A stretch of DNA of 64,000 nucleotides from JAJZVS01 sp963708095 (GTDB lineage: Bacteria; Pseudomonadota; Alphaproteobacteria; Acetobacterales; Acetobacteraceae): the NCBI GenBank assembly GCA_963708095.1, contig OY970182.1:1426001-1490000 (forward strand), written 5' to 3'. Below, piece by piece: positions 8,097 to 16,216 of this stretch. The position numbers and the translations under genes were made by a program. Position 1 is the first letter of the stretch. Each line of letters starts with the position of its first letter. The notes beneath the pieces are model-generated. The model made no database searches, was not told where the DNA came from, and saw only the letters and a program-made list of their open reading frames with translations.

Positions 8097-8621
8097 ATGC
8101 GTGCTTCCCTCGCCGTCGCCGGCCTGCTGCTCGCCACCGGCCTGGCCGCGCCGGGCCAGGTCCGGGCGCAGACGCCGCCCAGCCCGAACGAGATCGTCAA
8201 GGCGCTCACCCCGCCCTCGGGGATGGACGCGACCACGAGGGGCATCCGCGTGGTGCACGGGCAGGCGCCCGCGCCCGCAGTCAGCCTGAACGTCGATTTC
8301 GCCACCGGCTCGACCGAGCTGACGCCGGCCGCCGTGGCGACGCTCGATTCCCTTGGCCGGGCGCTGACCGATCCGACCCTGGCCCATGACCGCTTCCGTA
8401 TCGAGGGCCACACCGACACGGTGGGCAGCGCCGCGGCGAACCAGGCGCTGTCGGAGCGTCGGGCGCAGCGGGTGGCCGAATATCTGGAAGACAAGTTCAG
8501 CATTCCGCCGGCGCGGCTGAAGCCGGTGGGCCTGGGCGAGGACGGCCTGCTGGTACCCACGCCGCCGCAGACGCCCGAAGCACGCAACCGCCGCGTCCGG
8601 GTGGTCAACGAGGGCGGTTGA
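8097..8621 (+). CDS. OmpA-domain periplasmic protein
   Basis: The protein has 174 residues with a signal peptide (hydrophobic residues ~4-18, cleavage near VRA-QTPP). The C-terminal two thirds are an OmpA/MotB domain: VDFATGSTELTPAA, then IEGHTDTVGS and LSERRAQRVAEYL, where the Asp and Arg bind the diaminopimelate of peptidoglycan. It lacks a beta-barrel and a lipobox Cys, so it is likely a soluble cell-wall-binding protein. It is a single-gene unit. Confidence 0.9.
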   Translation: MRASLAVAGLLLATGLAAPGQVRAQTPPSPNEIVKALTPPSGMDATTRGIRVVHGQAPAPAVSLNVDFATGSTELTPAAVATLDSLGRALTDPTLAHDRFRIEGHTDTVGSAAANQALSERRAQRVAEYLEDKFSIPPARLKPVGLGEDGLLVPTPPQTPEARNRRVRVVNEGG

Positions 8622-8760
8622 GGCGGGCCGCCTGCGGGCCAGAGGGCCAGCGCCACCCGAGGCCGCGCCACCAGGGACCTACGCCATCCGGGGGCGCCCA
8701 CAGCTCGGACAGCCCGCGCGTCCCCGGGGCTGCCGCAACGACCGACGAAGACGGCCGCCG

Positions 8761-9813
8761 TCACACCGTCGCCACCGGCGTTGCCGGCGATCCGACCGCA
8801 CCCGGCAGCCGCAACGGCGGCGCGGTCAGCAGGAACCGATTGCGCCCGTTGGCGCGCAGCCAGTCGGCAAGTTCCGTCAGGTACCACATCTCCCCCAGGT
8901 AGACCCCGAGCTTGAACAGGCAATGCGCGTGCAGCGGCAGGGACGCGCAGCGATCGTCCAGGCACGGCCGCGCCGGCGACGCCTCGACCGCGTAATTATC
9001 GGCGAGCAGCGCGACCAGCCCGCTTTCCGTCACCCACTGCAACAACCGGGGGTCCCGCCCGTCCAGTGCCGAGGTCGTGGCGAACAGCACCTCCCGATCC
9101 GGCGACTTGTTCATCTCCAGCAGTAGTTGCGCAAAACCGGTGCGGAGGCAGACGAAATCGCCAGGCTCGATGACGATCTTGTCCTTCGCCAGTACCGCCA
9201 TCAGGTCCTCGTAGCCGACGATCTTCCCCGAGCGGCCGAAATGCGCCTCGAGGTCGATCATCACCGCGCGGCCCTGGATGCAGGCTTTCGCCATCGGCTC
9301 CAGCCCCAGGTGGCGCGCGCCCTGCGGCGCCGGGTTCGGCGTCTGCGTGCCGTCGGCGGCGTAGAACACGGGGCCCATGATGTCGCGCCCGGCGCGGAAG
9401 CCGTTGTAGTACACGTCCTCCGCCACCCCATCGCCGTCGGCGTCGAACATCTGCCCGACATGCGCGAGGCTGTCCCACTGGGTCGAGTACTGCAACGTCA
9501 GGATCACCTGATCGTCGGAGACGATATCGGTCAGGGTCGGGTCGTCGCAGCGCAGCGGGTAGTTCATGTTGGGCTTGCCGTCGCGCAACGTCGGCTGCAG
9601 CACCGGCGGATTCCGCCGCGGGTTCAGCACCGACCCGCCGGGATAATCGAGCGGCAGGGACAGGCAGAAGACCCGCCCCAGGCGCACCTCGGCGACGCCG
9701 GCCAGCACCTGCGCCGGGGTCACGAGATTGAGCCGGCCAAGCTCGTCGTCCGGCCCCCAGTCGCCCCAGGTCGAGCCTTCGGGCCGCCTGGTCCAGCGTG
9801 CGGTGGTCGTCAT
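8761..9813 (-). CDS. Cyclase-family hydrolase (kynurenine formamidase-like)
   Basis: The protein has 350 residues; ATG 9813 is preceded by GAAGGGGGAAGGGAC. The STQWDSLAHVG motif is the metal-binding signature of the Cyclase family (PF04199), whose members use a divalent metal to hydrolyse amides or lactones. LEPMAKACIQGRAVMIDL and the C-terminal HCLFKLGVYLGEMWYL are also characteristic. It is larger than kynurenine formamidase (~210 residues) and belongs to the longer branch of unknown substrate. It is convergent with the OmpA gene. Confidence 0.85.
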   Translation of the reverse strand: MTTTARWTRRPEGSTWGDWGPDDELGRLNLVTPAQVLAGVAEVRLGRVFCLSLPLDYPGGSVLNPRRNPPVLQPTLRDGKPNMNYPLRCDDPTLTDIVSDDQVILTLQYSTQWDSLAHVGQMFDADGDGVAEDVYYNGFRAGRDIMGPVFYAADGTQTPNPAPQGARHLGLEPMAKACIQGRAVMIDLEAHFGRSGKIVGYEDLMAVLAKDKIVIEPGDFVCLRTGFAQLLLEMNKSPDREVLFATTSALDGRDPRLLQWVTESGLVALLADNYAVEASPARPCLDDRCASLPLHAHCLFKLGVYLGEMWYLTELADWLRANGRNRFLLTAPPLRLPGAVGSPATPVATV

Positions 9814-9903
9814 GTCCCTTCCCCCTTCGTTGAGCGCTGCATCCATCATGCGGGCGCAAACGGTGGGCGCCAAGCGGAGCGGGGCTGTCGGGCGGCATTT
9901 GCC

Positions 9904-10111
9904 GGACAATCGTGTGAACCGGAAAAATTGGCGCGGACAGCGCCTCCTTCACCTCTCCCGCGCTGCGGGCTTGGGCCGCGAAGCGGACCAAGGTCGGTTC
10001 GCGCAGCGAACCGGGTGAGGGTCCCGTGCGTCGCGCCCTCACCCGCCGCGCTGCGCTGCGCACGGCGACCTTGATCGGCTTCGCGGCCCAAGTCCGCGAG
10101 AGCGGGAGAGG
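9904..10111. repeat. Mosaic palindromic intergenic repeat, copy A
   Basis: Bases 9904-9963 match, in reverse orientation, repeats at 55431-55484 and 63351-63409. The rest is a nested set of inverted repeats: an outer imperfect pair (9952-9996 with 10066-10111), an inner GGGTGAGGG/CCCTCACCC pair and a small GGTTCGC/GCGAACC hairpin. No gene is encoded. It lies between the divergent cyclase and P450 genes. Confidence 0.7.
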
Positions 10112-10222
10112 TGAGACCCGCCGGACGTTCGCACGATGGCCCTGGCGGCATTTGCGCGCCCCGCTACCATTCGGTAGATTGCCGGCGGCGCATAAGTGCC
10201 ATGCCGAGGGAGCGTGACGACC

Positions 10223-11479
10223 ATGGACGCCATCGCCGCCCGCACGCCCGCCGCCGATCCCGCAACGATGCCGCTTGCCGCGATCGACGTGAGCAACCCC
10301 GCGCTCTACCAGAACGACATTTGGCAACTGTATTTCGCCCGACTGCAGCGGGAAGCGCCGGTGCACTGGCAGCCTGACGGGATGTACGGCGCCTTCTGGT
10401 CGATCACCAAGTATAACGATGTGCTGGCGGTCGAGACGGACCATGCCCGCTTTTCCTCCGCCGCACGACTCGGCGGCATCACCATCACCGACCGGCCGGA
10501 CGATTTTCGGCGCCCGAGCTTCATCTCGATGGACCCGCCGCAGCACACCGACCAGCGCCGGGTGGTGGCGCCGGCGTTCACGCCCTCCAATATCGGCGCG
10601 CTGGGGCGGACCGTGCGCGCGCACGCCTGCGACATACTGGACGGATTGCCGCGCAACGAGGTGTTCGACTGGGTCGATCGCGTGGCGATCGAGCTCACCA
10701 CACGAATGCTCGCGACCCTGTTCAGCTTTCCTTTCGCCGAGCGGCGCAAGCTGCCCTACTGGTCCGACGTCGCCACCATGGACGTGCGCGCCGGCGGCGT
10801 GGTGGAATCGGAGCAGAAGCGGCTGAAAATCCTGACCGAATGTCTGGAGGCGTTCACCGGGCTGTTCCGCGAACGCGCCGCCGCGCCCCCAGGACCGGAT
10901 CTCATCTCGATGCTGGCGCATGGCGCCGGCACGCGCGACCTGCTCGACCGGCCGATGGAGTTCCTGGGCAACCTCGTGCTGCTGATCGTGGGCGGCAACG
11001 ATACCACCCGCAACTCGATCTCCGGCGGGCTCTGGGCGCTTGATCGGAATCAGGAACAATTTCGTCGGCTGCGCGCCGACCCGGCGCTGATCCCGGGGCT
11101 CGCACAGGAGATCATCCGCTGGCAATCGCCGATCATCCACATGCGGCGCACCGCGATCGCCGATGCCGTGGTGGGCGGCCGGCGCATCCGCGCCGGCGAG
11201 AAAGTGGTGATGTGGTACCTCGCCGCCAACCGCGATCCGGAGATGATCGAAGACCCCGACAGCTTCCGCATCGACCGCGCCCGGCCGCGCCAGCACTTGT
11301 CGTTCGGCTACGGCATCCACCGCTGCGTCGGCGCACGGCTGGCGGAGCTGCAACTGACCGTGCTGTGGGAAGAGATCCTGAAGCGCTTCCCGGCGATCGA
11401 AGTGATGGGCGAACCGCAACGCATCTATTCCAATTTCATCCGCGGCATTGCCTCCCTGCCGGTGCGGATCCCCGGTTGA
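10223..11479 (+). CDS. Cytochrome P450
   Basis: The protein has 418 residues, typical of soluble bacterial class I P450s. ATG 10223 follows GAGGGAG. Key motifs: the I-helix GGNDTTRNS (~residue 257) for oxygen activation, EIIR (~296) for the ExxR motif, and the heme loop FGYGIHRCVG with the thiolate Cys at 368. No signal or membrane anchor is present, so it is cytoplasmic. It needs a ferredoxin/reductase pair that is not encoded nearby. The I-helix sequence resembles CYP-type steroid or acyl hydroxylases, but the substrate is unknown. Confidence 0.96.
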   Translation: MDAIAARTPAADPATMPLAAIDVSNPALYQNDIWQLYFARLQREAPVHWQPDGMYGAFWSITKYNDVLAVETDHARFSSAARLGGITITDRPDDFRRPSFISMDPPQHTDQRRVVAPAFTPSNIGALGRTVRAHACDILDGLPRNEVFDWVDRVAIELTTRMLATLFSFPFAERRKLPYWSDVATMDVRAGGVVESEQKRLKILTECLEAFTGLFRERAAAPPGPDLISMLAHGAGTRDLLDRPMEFLGNLVLLIVGGNDTTRNSISGGLWALDRNQEQFRRLRADPALIPGLAQEIIRWQSPIIHMRRTAIADAVVGGRRIRAGEKVVMWYLAANRDPEMIEDPDSFRIDRARPRQHLSFGYGIHRCVGARLAELQLTVLWEEILKRFPAIEVMGEPQRIYSNFIRGIASLPVRIPG

Positions 11480-11559
11480 AGCCCACCTGGGGGTGGCTTG
11501 ACCCGCGCCCGCCCGGCCTTACGGTCCAATCCTGAACCGTCCAGGGAAGGACATCGGCC

Positions 11560-12177
11560 ATGATCATCGAGATGCGCAGCTACGACCTCAAACCCGGCAG
11601 CGTGCCGGCGGTGGAGGAGCGGTTCGCCGCCGCCCTGCCCGCACGCACCAAACTCTCCCCGCTCGCCGCGTTCTGGCATACCGAAGTCGGGCCGCTGAAC
11701 CGGGTCATCCATGTCTGGACGTACGAGGACCTGGCGGAACGTACCCGCATCCGTGCCGAAGCGACGAAGCTCAGCGGCTGGCCGCCGCCGATCAGCGACT
11801 ACATCGTCGCGGCGCAGAGCGAGATCTACATCCCCGCGCCGTTCTCCCCGCCGCTCGAACCCCGCACGCTCGGCGCGATCTACGAGATCCGCAGCTACAC
11901 CGTGGCCGCCGGGCAGATGCCGGGAATGATCGAGCGCTGGGCGCCGAAAGTGCCCGAGCGGGTGAAGCTGTCGCCGCTGGTGGGCGCCTGGTCGTCCGAG
12001 CTCGGCGGGCTCAACAAATGGGTGCACATTTGGGCCTACAAGGACGCCGCGGAGCGCCAGCGCATCCGTGCCGAGGCGGTGGCCAAGGGCGTGTGGCCGC
12101 CGGGCTCGCCCGCGGGGACGCTGGTGAAGCAGGAGAACATGGTGGTGGTGCCGGCCGCGTTCTCGCCGCTGCGCTGA
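11560..12177 (+). CDS. NIPSNAP-family protein with two domains
   Basis: The protein has 205 residues comprising two similar halves. Residues ~1-100 begin MIIEMRSYDLKPGSVPAVEERF and residues ~108-205 begin IYEIRSYTVAAGQMPGMIERW. Each carries the VIHVW-Y.D or WVHIWAYKD pattern followed by a helix ERxRIRAEA. NIPSNAP domains are ferredoxin-like alpha/beta dimers with varied or unknown roles. The gene lies 80 bases after the P450 on the same strand and may be coexpressed with it. Confidence 0.88.
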   Translation: MIIEMRSYDLKPGSVPAVEERFAAALPARTKLSPLAAFWHTEVGPLNRVIHVWTYEDLAERTRIRAEATKLSGWPPPISDYIVAAQSEIYIPAPFSPPLEPRTLGAIYEIRSYTVAAGQMPGMIERWAPKVPERVKLSPLVGAWSSELGGLNKWVHIWAYKDAAERQRIRAEAVAKGVWPPGSPAGTLVKQENMVVVPAAFSPLR

Positions 12178-12322
12178 GAGCGTGAAGATTACCGATCTCC
12201 GGGGCCGCTGCCGCAGCATGCGGACGTATCTCGCCGAGATAACCCGTGAGATGTGGTGGCTTGGATCGATGGTGGTCGGAAGACTTGCGTTTTAACCGGA
12301 TGGCCGAGCTTCTGGTCGACGG

Positions 12323-12361
12323 GAAGCGGGGCCAGCGGGCATTGCCTGTTGGCCCCGCTTC
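12323..12361 (+). terminator. Strong hairpin downstream of the NIPSNAP gene
   Basis: GAAGCGGGGCCA (12323-12334) is exactly complementary to TGGCCCCGCTTC (12350-12361), with partial pairing continuing inward around GGC-ATT-GCC. There is no T-run. It may terminate the P450-NIPSNAP transcript. Apart from it, 12178-12677 shows no convincing gene. Confidence 0.4.
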
Positions 12362-12677
12362 TGCGCCGATTTCCCGGGTGGCGGGGGGAACACTGCTTTG
12401 TGATGAGGGGCTGTTTTGCCCAGGACCGAATCAACCGGGTGGAGCGATCGGTCCAGTTTTTGTCGTGCGAGCTGGCTGGCTCTAGGAGGCCGCATCTGCC
12501 TGTACCGCGGCACTGCATGCCGCGGCCGCCCTGGGTCGGAAGCAGCAGGGCGGACTCGAGATCCCACAGTCGCTTTCCTGCGCCGAGACTGTGTATCGGC
12601 GGCGTTACTCCGCGGACATACAGCGTTACCCTGACGGGACTACAACGTCGTTGAAGTTAGGCGTTCTGGTCTTCGTG

Positions 12678-13925
12678 ATGACGATCAATTCTTGGAAGAC
12701 CCTGCGGTCGACGGCCAGGCGAATCGCCTTACCGATCCCGCCTATCCGAAGGCTTTGGGAGCACAGGAACCAGTTGCTGGCTGAAGCCGGCAAGCAGGGT
12801 TGCGCGCTGGCGGAACTTGAGGCCGAACTCCGGCAGGCCAGGAACGCCGAGGCGGATGCGCGCGACTTGGCTGCCGAGCTCGAGCAGCGGCTTACGACAG
12901 CCAATGTACTCATCGAGTTGGCGCAGGCGGACGTGAGACAGAGCCGACAGAACACCGAGCGTTACGAGCGGCGGATGGATGCGATCCGGGTCCAGCGTGA
13001 TGCTCTCGCGGCCGCGGAGCTGCTGCGGTCCGCCTCCGTTCCGGTCCAGGGGAACTGGCCCCAAACGATGTGGTCTCTGAAAGCGCCGGGAGACCGCTCC
13101 GTCAGGGTGTACGGTTTGGCGGATGGTTCCCTGTCGCTGTCTCCGCTCACCGGAGATGCGCCCAACCCCGTTTGCCTGATCAGCATCCCGAAGGCAGGTA
13201 CCTACTTGGTGGCAAGACTGCTCGAGCAGCTCGGGGTCGTGAATACTTGCGTCCATGTCGATAGGTTTGCCTTCAGCGATTACCGGCATAAATCGATCGG
13301 GGAAGCGATCGAGGACTACCTCAAGTTCACGACCCGGATTCCGATTGAGGTATCGGCGGGTCTGACGGCGCCGGGCCAGTTCATCGTCGGGCATCTCGAG
13401 CATGGCGCACAGTCGGCCGAAGCCGTGCGCCACATGCGCCGCATCCTTTTGCTCCGCGATCTCCGGGCCGCCTTAGTCTCGTTTATGCGCTTTCTCTCGG
13501 CTCCCGGCCGCGGCCTGCGCCTCTCAAAGGAATGGTCGCTACTTCCGGATGGACCCGGCAAGATGTGGGAGTTTTGCACCCTGTGGGGCGCCGACTATCT
13601 CGGCATGGTCCGAGCGGTACAAGGCTGGATGAATGATCCGGATGTTCTGGTATGCCGTTTCGAGCATTTGATGGGAGATGCCGGAACGCAGGCCAAGGGC
13701 CGCACCCTGGCGGCAATCGCGGCGCATATCGGAATGCCAGGCCGGGAGGAGGACCTCTTGAGACGGTTCGATAGCAACGTGCTTGATCAATCGACAATGA
13801 CCTTCTCCGGACAGCGGACACAGACGGCCCTTTACTGGGATGACAAGGTCGAAACATTGTTCCGCAAGCTCGGCGGTATCGAGTTGCAGCAGGCGCTGGG
13901 TTATTCGCAAGACTGTGATCCCTGA
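12678..13925 (+). CDS. Coiled-coil sulfotransferase-like protein
   Basis: The protein has 415 residues using ATG 12678; the frame is open further upstream without a better start and no strong ribosome site is seen. Residues ~25-120 form a charged coiled coil (ELEAELRQARNAEADARDL). From ~155 the sequence fits a PAPS-dependent sulfotransferase: SIPKAGTYLVARLLEQLG as the 5'-phosphosulfate loop (~167) and LLLRDLRAALVSFMRF as the 3'-phosphate site. The acceptor is unknown; polysaccharide or protein are options. Codon use is less GC-biased than in its neighbours, suggesting transfer. Confidence 0.75.
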   Translation: MTINSWKTLRSTARRIALPIPPIRRLWEHRNQLLAEAGKQGCALAELEAELRQARNAEADARDLAAELEQRLTTANVLIELAQADVRQSRQNTERYERRMDAIRVQRDALAAAELLRSASVPVQGNWPQTMWSLKAPGDRSVRVYGLADGSLSLSPLTGDAPNPVCLISIPKAGTYLVARLLEQLGVVNTCVHVDRFAFSDYRHKSIGEAIEDYLKFTTRIPIEVSAGLTAPGQFIVGHLEHGAQSAEAVRHMRRILLLRDLRAALVSFMRFLSAPGRGLRLSKEWSLLPDGPGKMWEFCTLWGADYLGMVRAVQGWMNDPDVLVCRFEHLMGDAGTQAKGRTLAAIAAHIGMPGREEDLLRRFDSNVLDQSTMTFSGQRTQTALYWDDKVETLFRKLGGIELQQALGYSQDCDP

Positions 13926-14370
13926 CCCTGTGCGCCGGGGAAGTGGGCGAACTGTGTCGTGATTCCCCCTATCGCGGGCACACAGCGCATTCGGGACGGG
14001 CGCTGCCTCGGCTTCCGGCCCGATCCGCTCCCCCCGGCAGCAGTGGTGGCTTTGACGCGCCGTGCAGGCGCCGGCTATGCTTCTGAACGCCTGGGCTGGT
14101 GAGTTATGGCGGCGGTCGGACTGTCTGCCGTCACCGAGCGGCTGGGGCGGCGGTCGCCTCCGACTTCGGGATTTTCGACCCGGAGGCGCCCTCCTCCGCG
14201 CGTCCCGCCTTGCCCCCGTGCCCGATCCGTGCTTGAAGCCCGCCCTTCCCTGCCGGGGCGCGGCATCGCCCCGGCTATGCCCGGCATCCAGGCGGAACAG
14301 TCCCGCCCGGGATGCGCGCCCCCGCCGACCGGCCGGGGCCGCGGGCCGAACCAGCCGAAGGGAGATGCTC
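13926..14370 (+). other. Leader region of the S6 operon
   Basis: There is no gene here. A promoter is proposed at 14052-14081, leaving roughly 280 bases of untranslated leader that is GC-rich with several short complementary segments. Autoregulatory S6:S18 leaders are known in other bacteria, but I cannot show that structure here by eye. Confidence 0.35.
14052..14081 (+). promoter_or_regulatory. Candidate promoter of rpsF-rpsR-rplI
   Basis: TTGACG (14052-14057) and TATGCT (14076-14081) are separated by 18 bases. This is the best sigma-70-like site upstream of the ribosomal protein operon. Not experimentally supported. Confidence 0.5.
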
Positions 14371-14841
14371 ATGCCGCTTTATGAATGCGTGCTGATCGCG
14401 CGCAACGACGTCACGCAGCAGCAGGTCGAGGCGGTGGCCGACGACCTCGGCACCCAGCTCGAAGCCGATGGCGGCGCCATCAAGAAGCGCGAGTACTGGG
14501 GCCTGCGCACCCTGGCCTACCGGATCAAGAAGAACCGCAAGGGCCACTACATGCTGCTCGGCCTCGACGCCAAGCCGGCATTCGTGACCGAGATGGAACG
14601 CCAGCTCCGCCTGAACGAGGACGTGCTGCGCTTCATGACCATCCGGGTCGAGGAAATCGAGGAAGCGCAGTCCGCCATCCTCTCGCGCAAGGCCGACGAG
14701 CGGGAACGCGATCGCGGCTTCCGCGGCCCGCGCCCGCCGTCGCGCTTCGATTCCGGCCGCCGCCGCGGCGGCGAGGACCGGGAGGAATTCCGCGCCCGCG
14801 ACGATTTCCGCGAAGACCCCCGCGCGCCGGTCGAAGACTAA
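14371..14841 (+). CDS. rpsF: 30S ribosomal protein S6
   Basis: The protein has 156 residues; ATG 14371 follows AAGGGAGA. Residues 1-100 are canonical S6: MPLYECVLIARND, then YWGLRTLAYRIKKNRKGHYMLL and the C-terminal strand FMTIRVEEIEE. Residues ~108-156 form an Arg/Asp-rich disordered tail, longer than in most bacteria but usual in this group. S6 binds S18 on the 30S platform. First gene of the S6-S18-L9 operon. Confidence 0.98.
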   Translation: MPLYECVLIARNDVTQQQVEAVADDLGTQLEADGGAIKKREYWGLRTLAYRIKKNRKGHYMLLGLDAKPAFVTEMERQLRLNEDVLRFMTIRVEEIEEAQSAILSRKADERERDRGFRGPRPPSRFDSGRRRGGEDREEFRARDDFREDPRAPVED

Positions 14842-14862
14842 GCGGCGCAGGAGCACAGACCG

Positions 14863-15138
14863 ATGTCCGATTCCACCGAGATCAATCCCGCCGCCCGCCG
14901 CTCCGCCGTGGGCGCCCGCCGGCCGTTCTACCGCCGGCGCAAGTCCTGCCCGTTCTCCGGGCCGAACGCGCCGAAGATCGACTACAAGGACGTGCGCCTG
15001 CTGTCGCGCTTCCTGTCCGAGCGCGGCAAGATCGTGCCGTCGCGCATCACCGCCGTGTCGGGCAAGAAGCAGCGGGAGCTGGCGCTGGCGATCAAGCGCG
15101 CCCGCTTCCTGGCGCTGCTGCCCTACGTCCTGGTCTGA
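14863..15138 (+). CDS. rpsR: 30S ribosomal protein S18
   Basis: The protein has 91 residues. The conserved core includes RRKSCPFSG, IDYKDVRLLSRFLSERGKIVPSRIT and the ending QRELALAIKRARFLALLPY. The extra N-terminal ~15 residues are normal for alphaproteobacteria. It is 21 bases after rpsF and 10 before rplI. S18 forms a heterodimer with S6 and contacts the mRNA path. Confidence 0.98.
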   Translation: MSDSTEINPAARRSAVGARRPFYRRRKSCPFSGPNAPKIDYKDVRLLSRFLSERGKIVPSRITAVSGKKQRELALAIKRARFLALLPYVLV

Positions 15139-15148
15139 GGAGCGCGCC

Positions 15149-15727
15149 ATGCCCGCCGTGGAACTGATCCTGCTCCAGCGTGTCGAGAATCTGGGGCAGA
15201 TGGGCGAGATCGTGAAGGTCAAGCCCGGGTACGCCCGCAACTACCTGCTGCCGCAGCAGAAGGCGATCCGCGCCAGCAAGACGAACCGCGAGCGGTTCGA
15301 ACAGCAGCGCGCCCAGCTCGAAGCGCAGAACATCAAACGCCGGGAGGAGGCCGAACGGGTCGCCGAACGGGTCGGCGGCCTGACCGTGGTGGTGATCCGC
15401 CAGGCCGGTGAATCGGGCGCCCTGTACGGCTCGGTCTCGGCCCGCGATATCGCCGAGGCGACCACCACCGCAGGGCTTTCCATCATCCGCGACCAAGTGG
15501 TGCTGGCACATCCGATCAAGAGCCTGGGCCTCGCCCAGGTGCGGGTGGCGCTGCATCCCGAGGTGTCGATCCCGATCACCGTGAACGTCGCCCGCAGCCC
15601 GGAGGAGGCCGAACGCCAGGCCCGCGGCGAACGGGTGAGCGAAGCGGCGGCGGAGGAGGAGGACGAGCAGCCGGAATTCGACCCGGCGACGTTGTTCGAG
15701 CCCGGCGCCGAACAGCCGGAAGTCTGA
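15149..15727 (+). CDS. rplI: 50S ribosomal protein L9
   Basis: The protein has 192 residues. The N-terminal domain (VELILLQRVENLGQMGEIVKVKPGYARNYLLP) is the L9 signature, followed by the long connecting helix and the C-terminal rRNA-binding domain (IRQAGESGALYGSVSARDIAE). The last ~25 residues are acidic and low in complexity. It is the third gene of the operon, just upstream of tRNA-Pro. Confidence 0.98.
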   Translation: MPAVELILLQRVENLGQMGEIVKVKPGYARNYLLPQQKAIRASKTNRERFEQQRAQLEAQNIKRREEAERVAERVGGLTVVVIRQAGESGALYGSVSARDIAEATTTAGLSIIRDQVVLAHPIKSLGLAQVRVALHPEVSIPITVNVARSPEEAERQARGERVSEAAAEEEDEQPEFDPATLFEPGAEQPEV

Positions 15728-15819
15728 ACGGGCCGCCCGCGTATCGCCGGCCGCTGCCGCGGCGATGCTGCGGCAGCGTTGCCAGGAAGGCGGGCGCGCT
15801 GCTACACATTCGTCTCGGC

Positions 15820-15896
15820 CGGAGCGTAGCGCAGTCTGGTAGCGCATCAGTCTGGGGGACTGGGGGTCGTGGGTTCGAATCCCGCCGCTCCGACCA
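15820..15896 (+). tRNA. tRNA-Pro (anticodon GGG)
   Basis: The acceptor arm CGGAGCG pairs with CGCTCCG, the discriminator base is A and CCA is encoded. The anticodon loop CTGGGGG gives GGG. The D-arm and the T-loop TTCGAAT are present; total length is 77 bases. A TTTT tract follows immediately. Confidence 0.97.
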
Positions 15897-15996
15897 TTTT
15901 CACCGATCATCCGTTCCGATCGCGCCGGCCGCCATTCCGGCCTCGCGGTGGCGGCACCCGTCCCCGCGGGTGCCGCGGAGGCGCGACACCGCGGTC

Positions 15997-16215
15997 ATGA
16001 TCGGAACCGATACGCCGCAGCGTCGCCTTTGTGGACCGGCCCGTGGCAGATCGGGCTTGAGCGGATCGGATCTTCGCAGATCAGGCCTCGGCGGACCGGG
16101 TGTCGCCGGATCGCAGATCCACGGTCCGGGTATTTACCGGCCTGGTACTCGCGGCGCAGGCGTCCACGGACCCGCCGACCGGAAGCCGGGCAGCACGCCC
16201 TGCAGGACCCTCTGA
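15997..16215 (+). CDS. Possible leader peptide with five-residue periodicity
   Basis: This open frame encodes 72 residues. From about residue 13 to 67 it is read from a 15-bp tandem array, giving five-residue units such as LSGSD, LRRSG, LGGPG, IHGPG and IYRPG. The stop (TGA 16213-16215) is separated by one base from the ATG of the following glycosyltransferase, so translation through it could feed the next start. No good ribosome site precedes it, and it may simply be an open frame created by the repeat. Confidence 0.3.
   Translation: MIGTDTPQRRLCGPARGRSGLSGSDLRRSGLGGPGVAGSQIHGPGIYRPGTRGAGVHGPADRKPGSTPCRTL
16034..16183. repeat. Degenerate 15-bp tandem array upstream of a glycosyltransferase gene
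   Basis: Units begin with GAYCRG-like hexamers at 16034, 16049, 16064, 16079, 16094, 16109 and 16124, exactly 15 bases apart, with weaker units at 16139, 16154 and 16169. The units diverge in their last nine bases. The array ends about 35 bases before the start codon of the first GT4 gene. Confidence 0.7.
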
Positions 16216-16216
16216 C

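Noticed and set aside
8996..11419. Very long minus-strand open frame (about 800 codons) across the P450 and cyclase genes
   Set aside because: It is antisense to genes with complete family motifs; long antisense frames are expected at this GC content, and it has no recognisable domains.
12246..12485. Plus-strand ORF over the 12.3-kb hairpin
   Set aside because: It is interrupted in function by the perfect hairpin arms, has no ribosome site, and the reading is composed of hairpin sequence.
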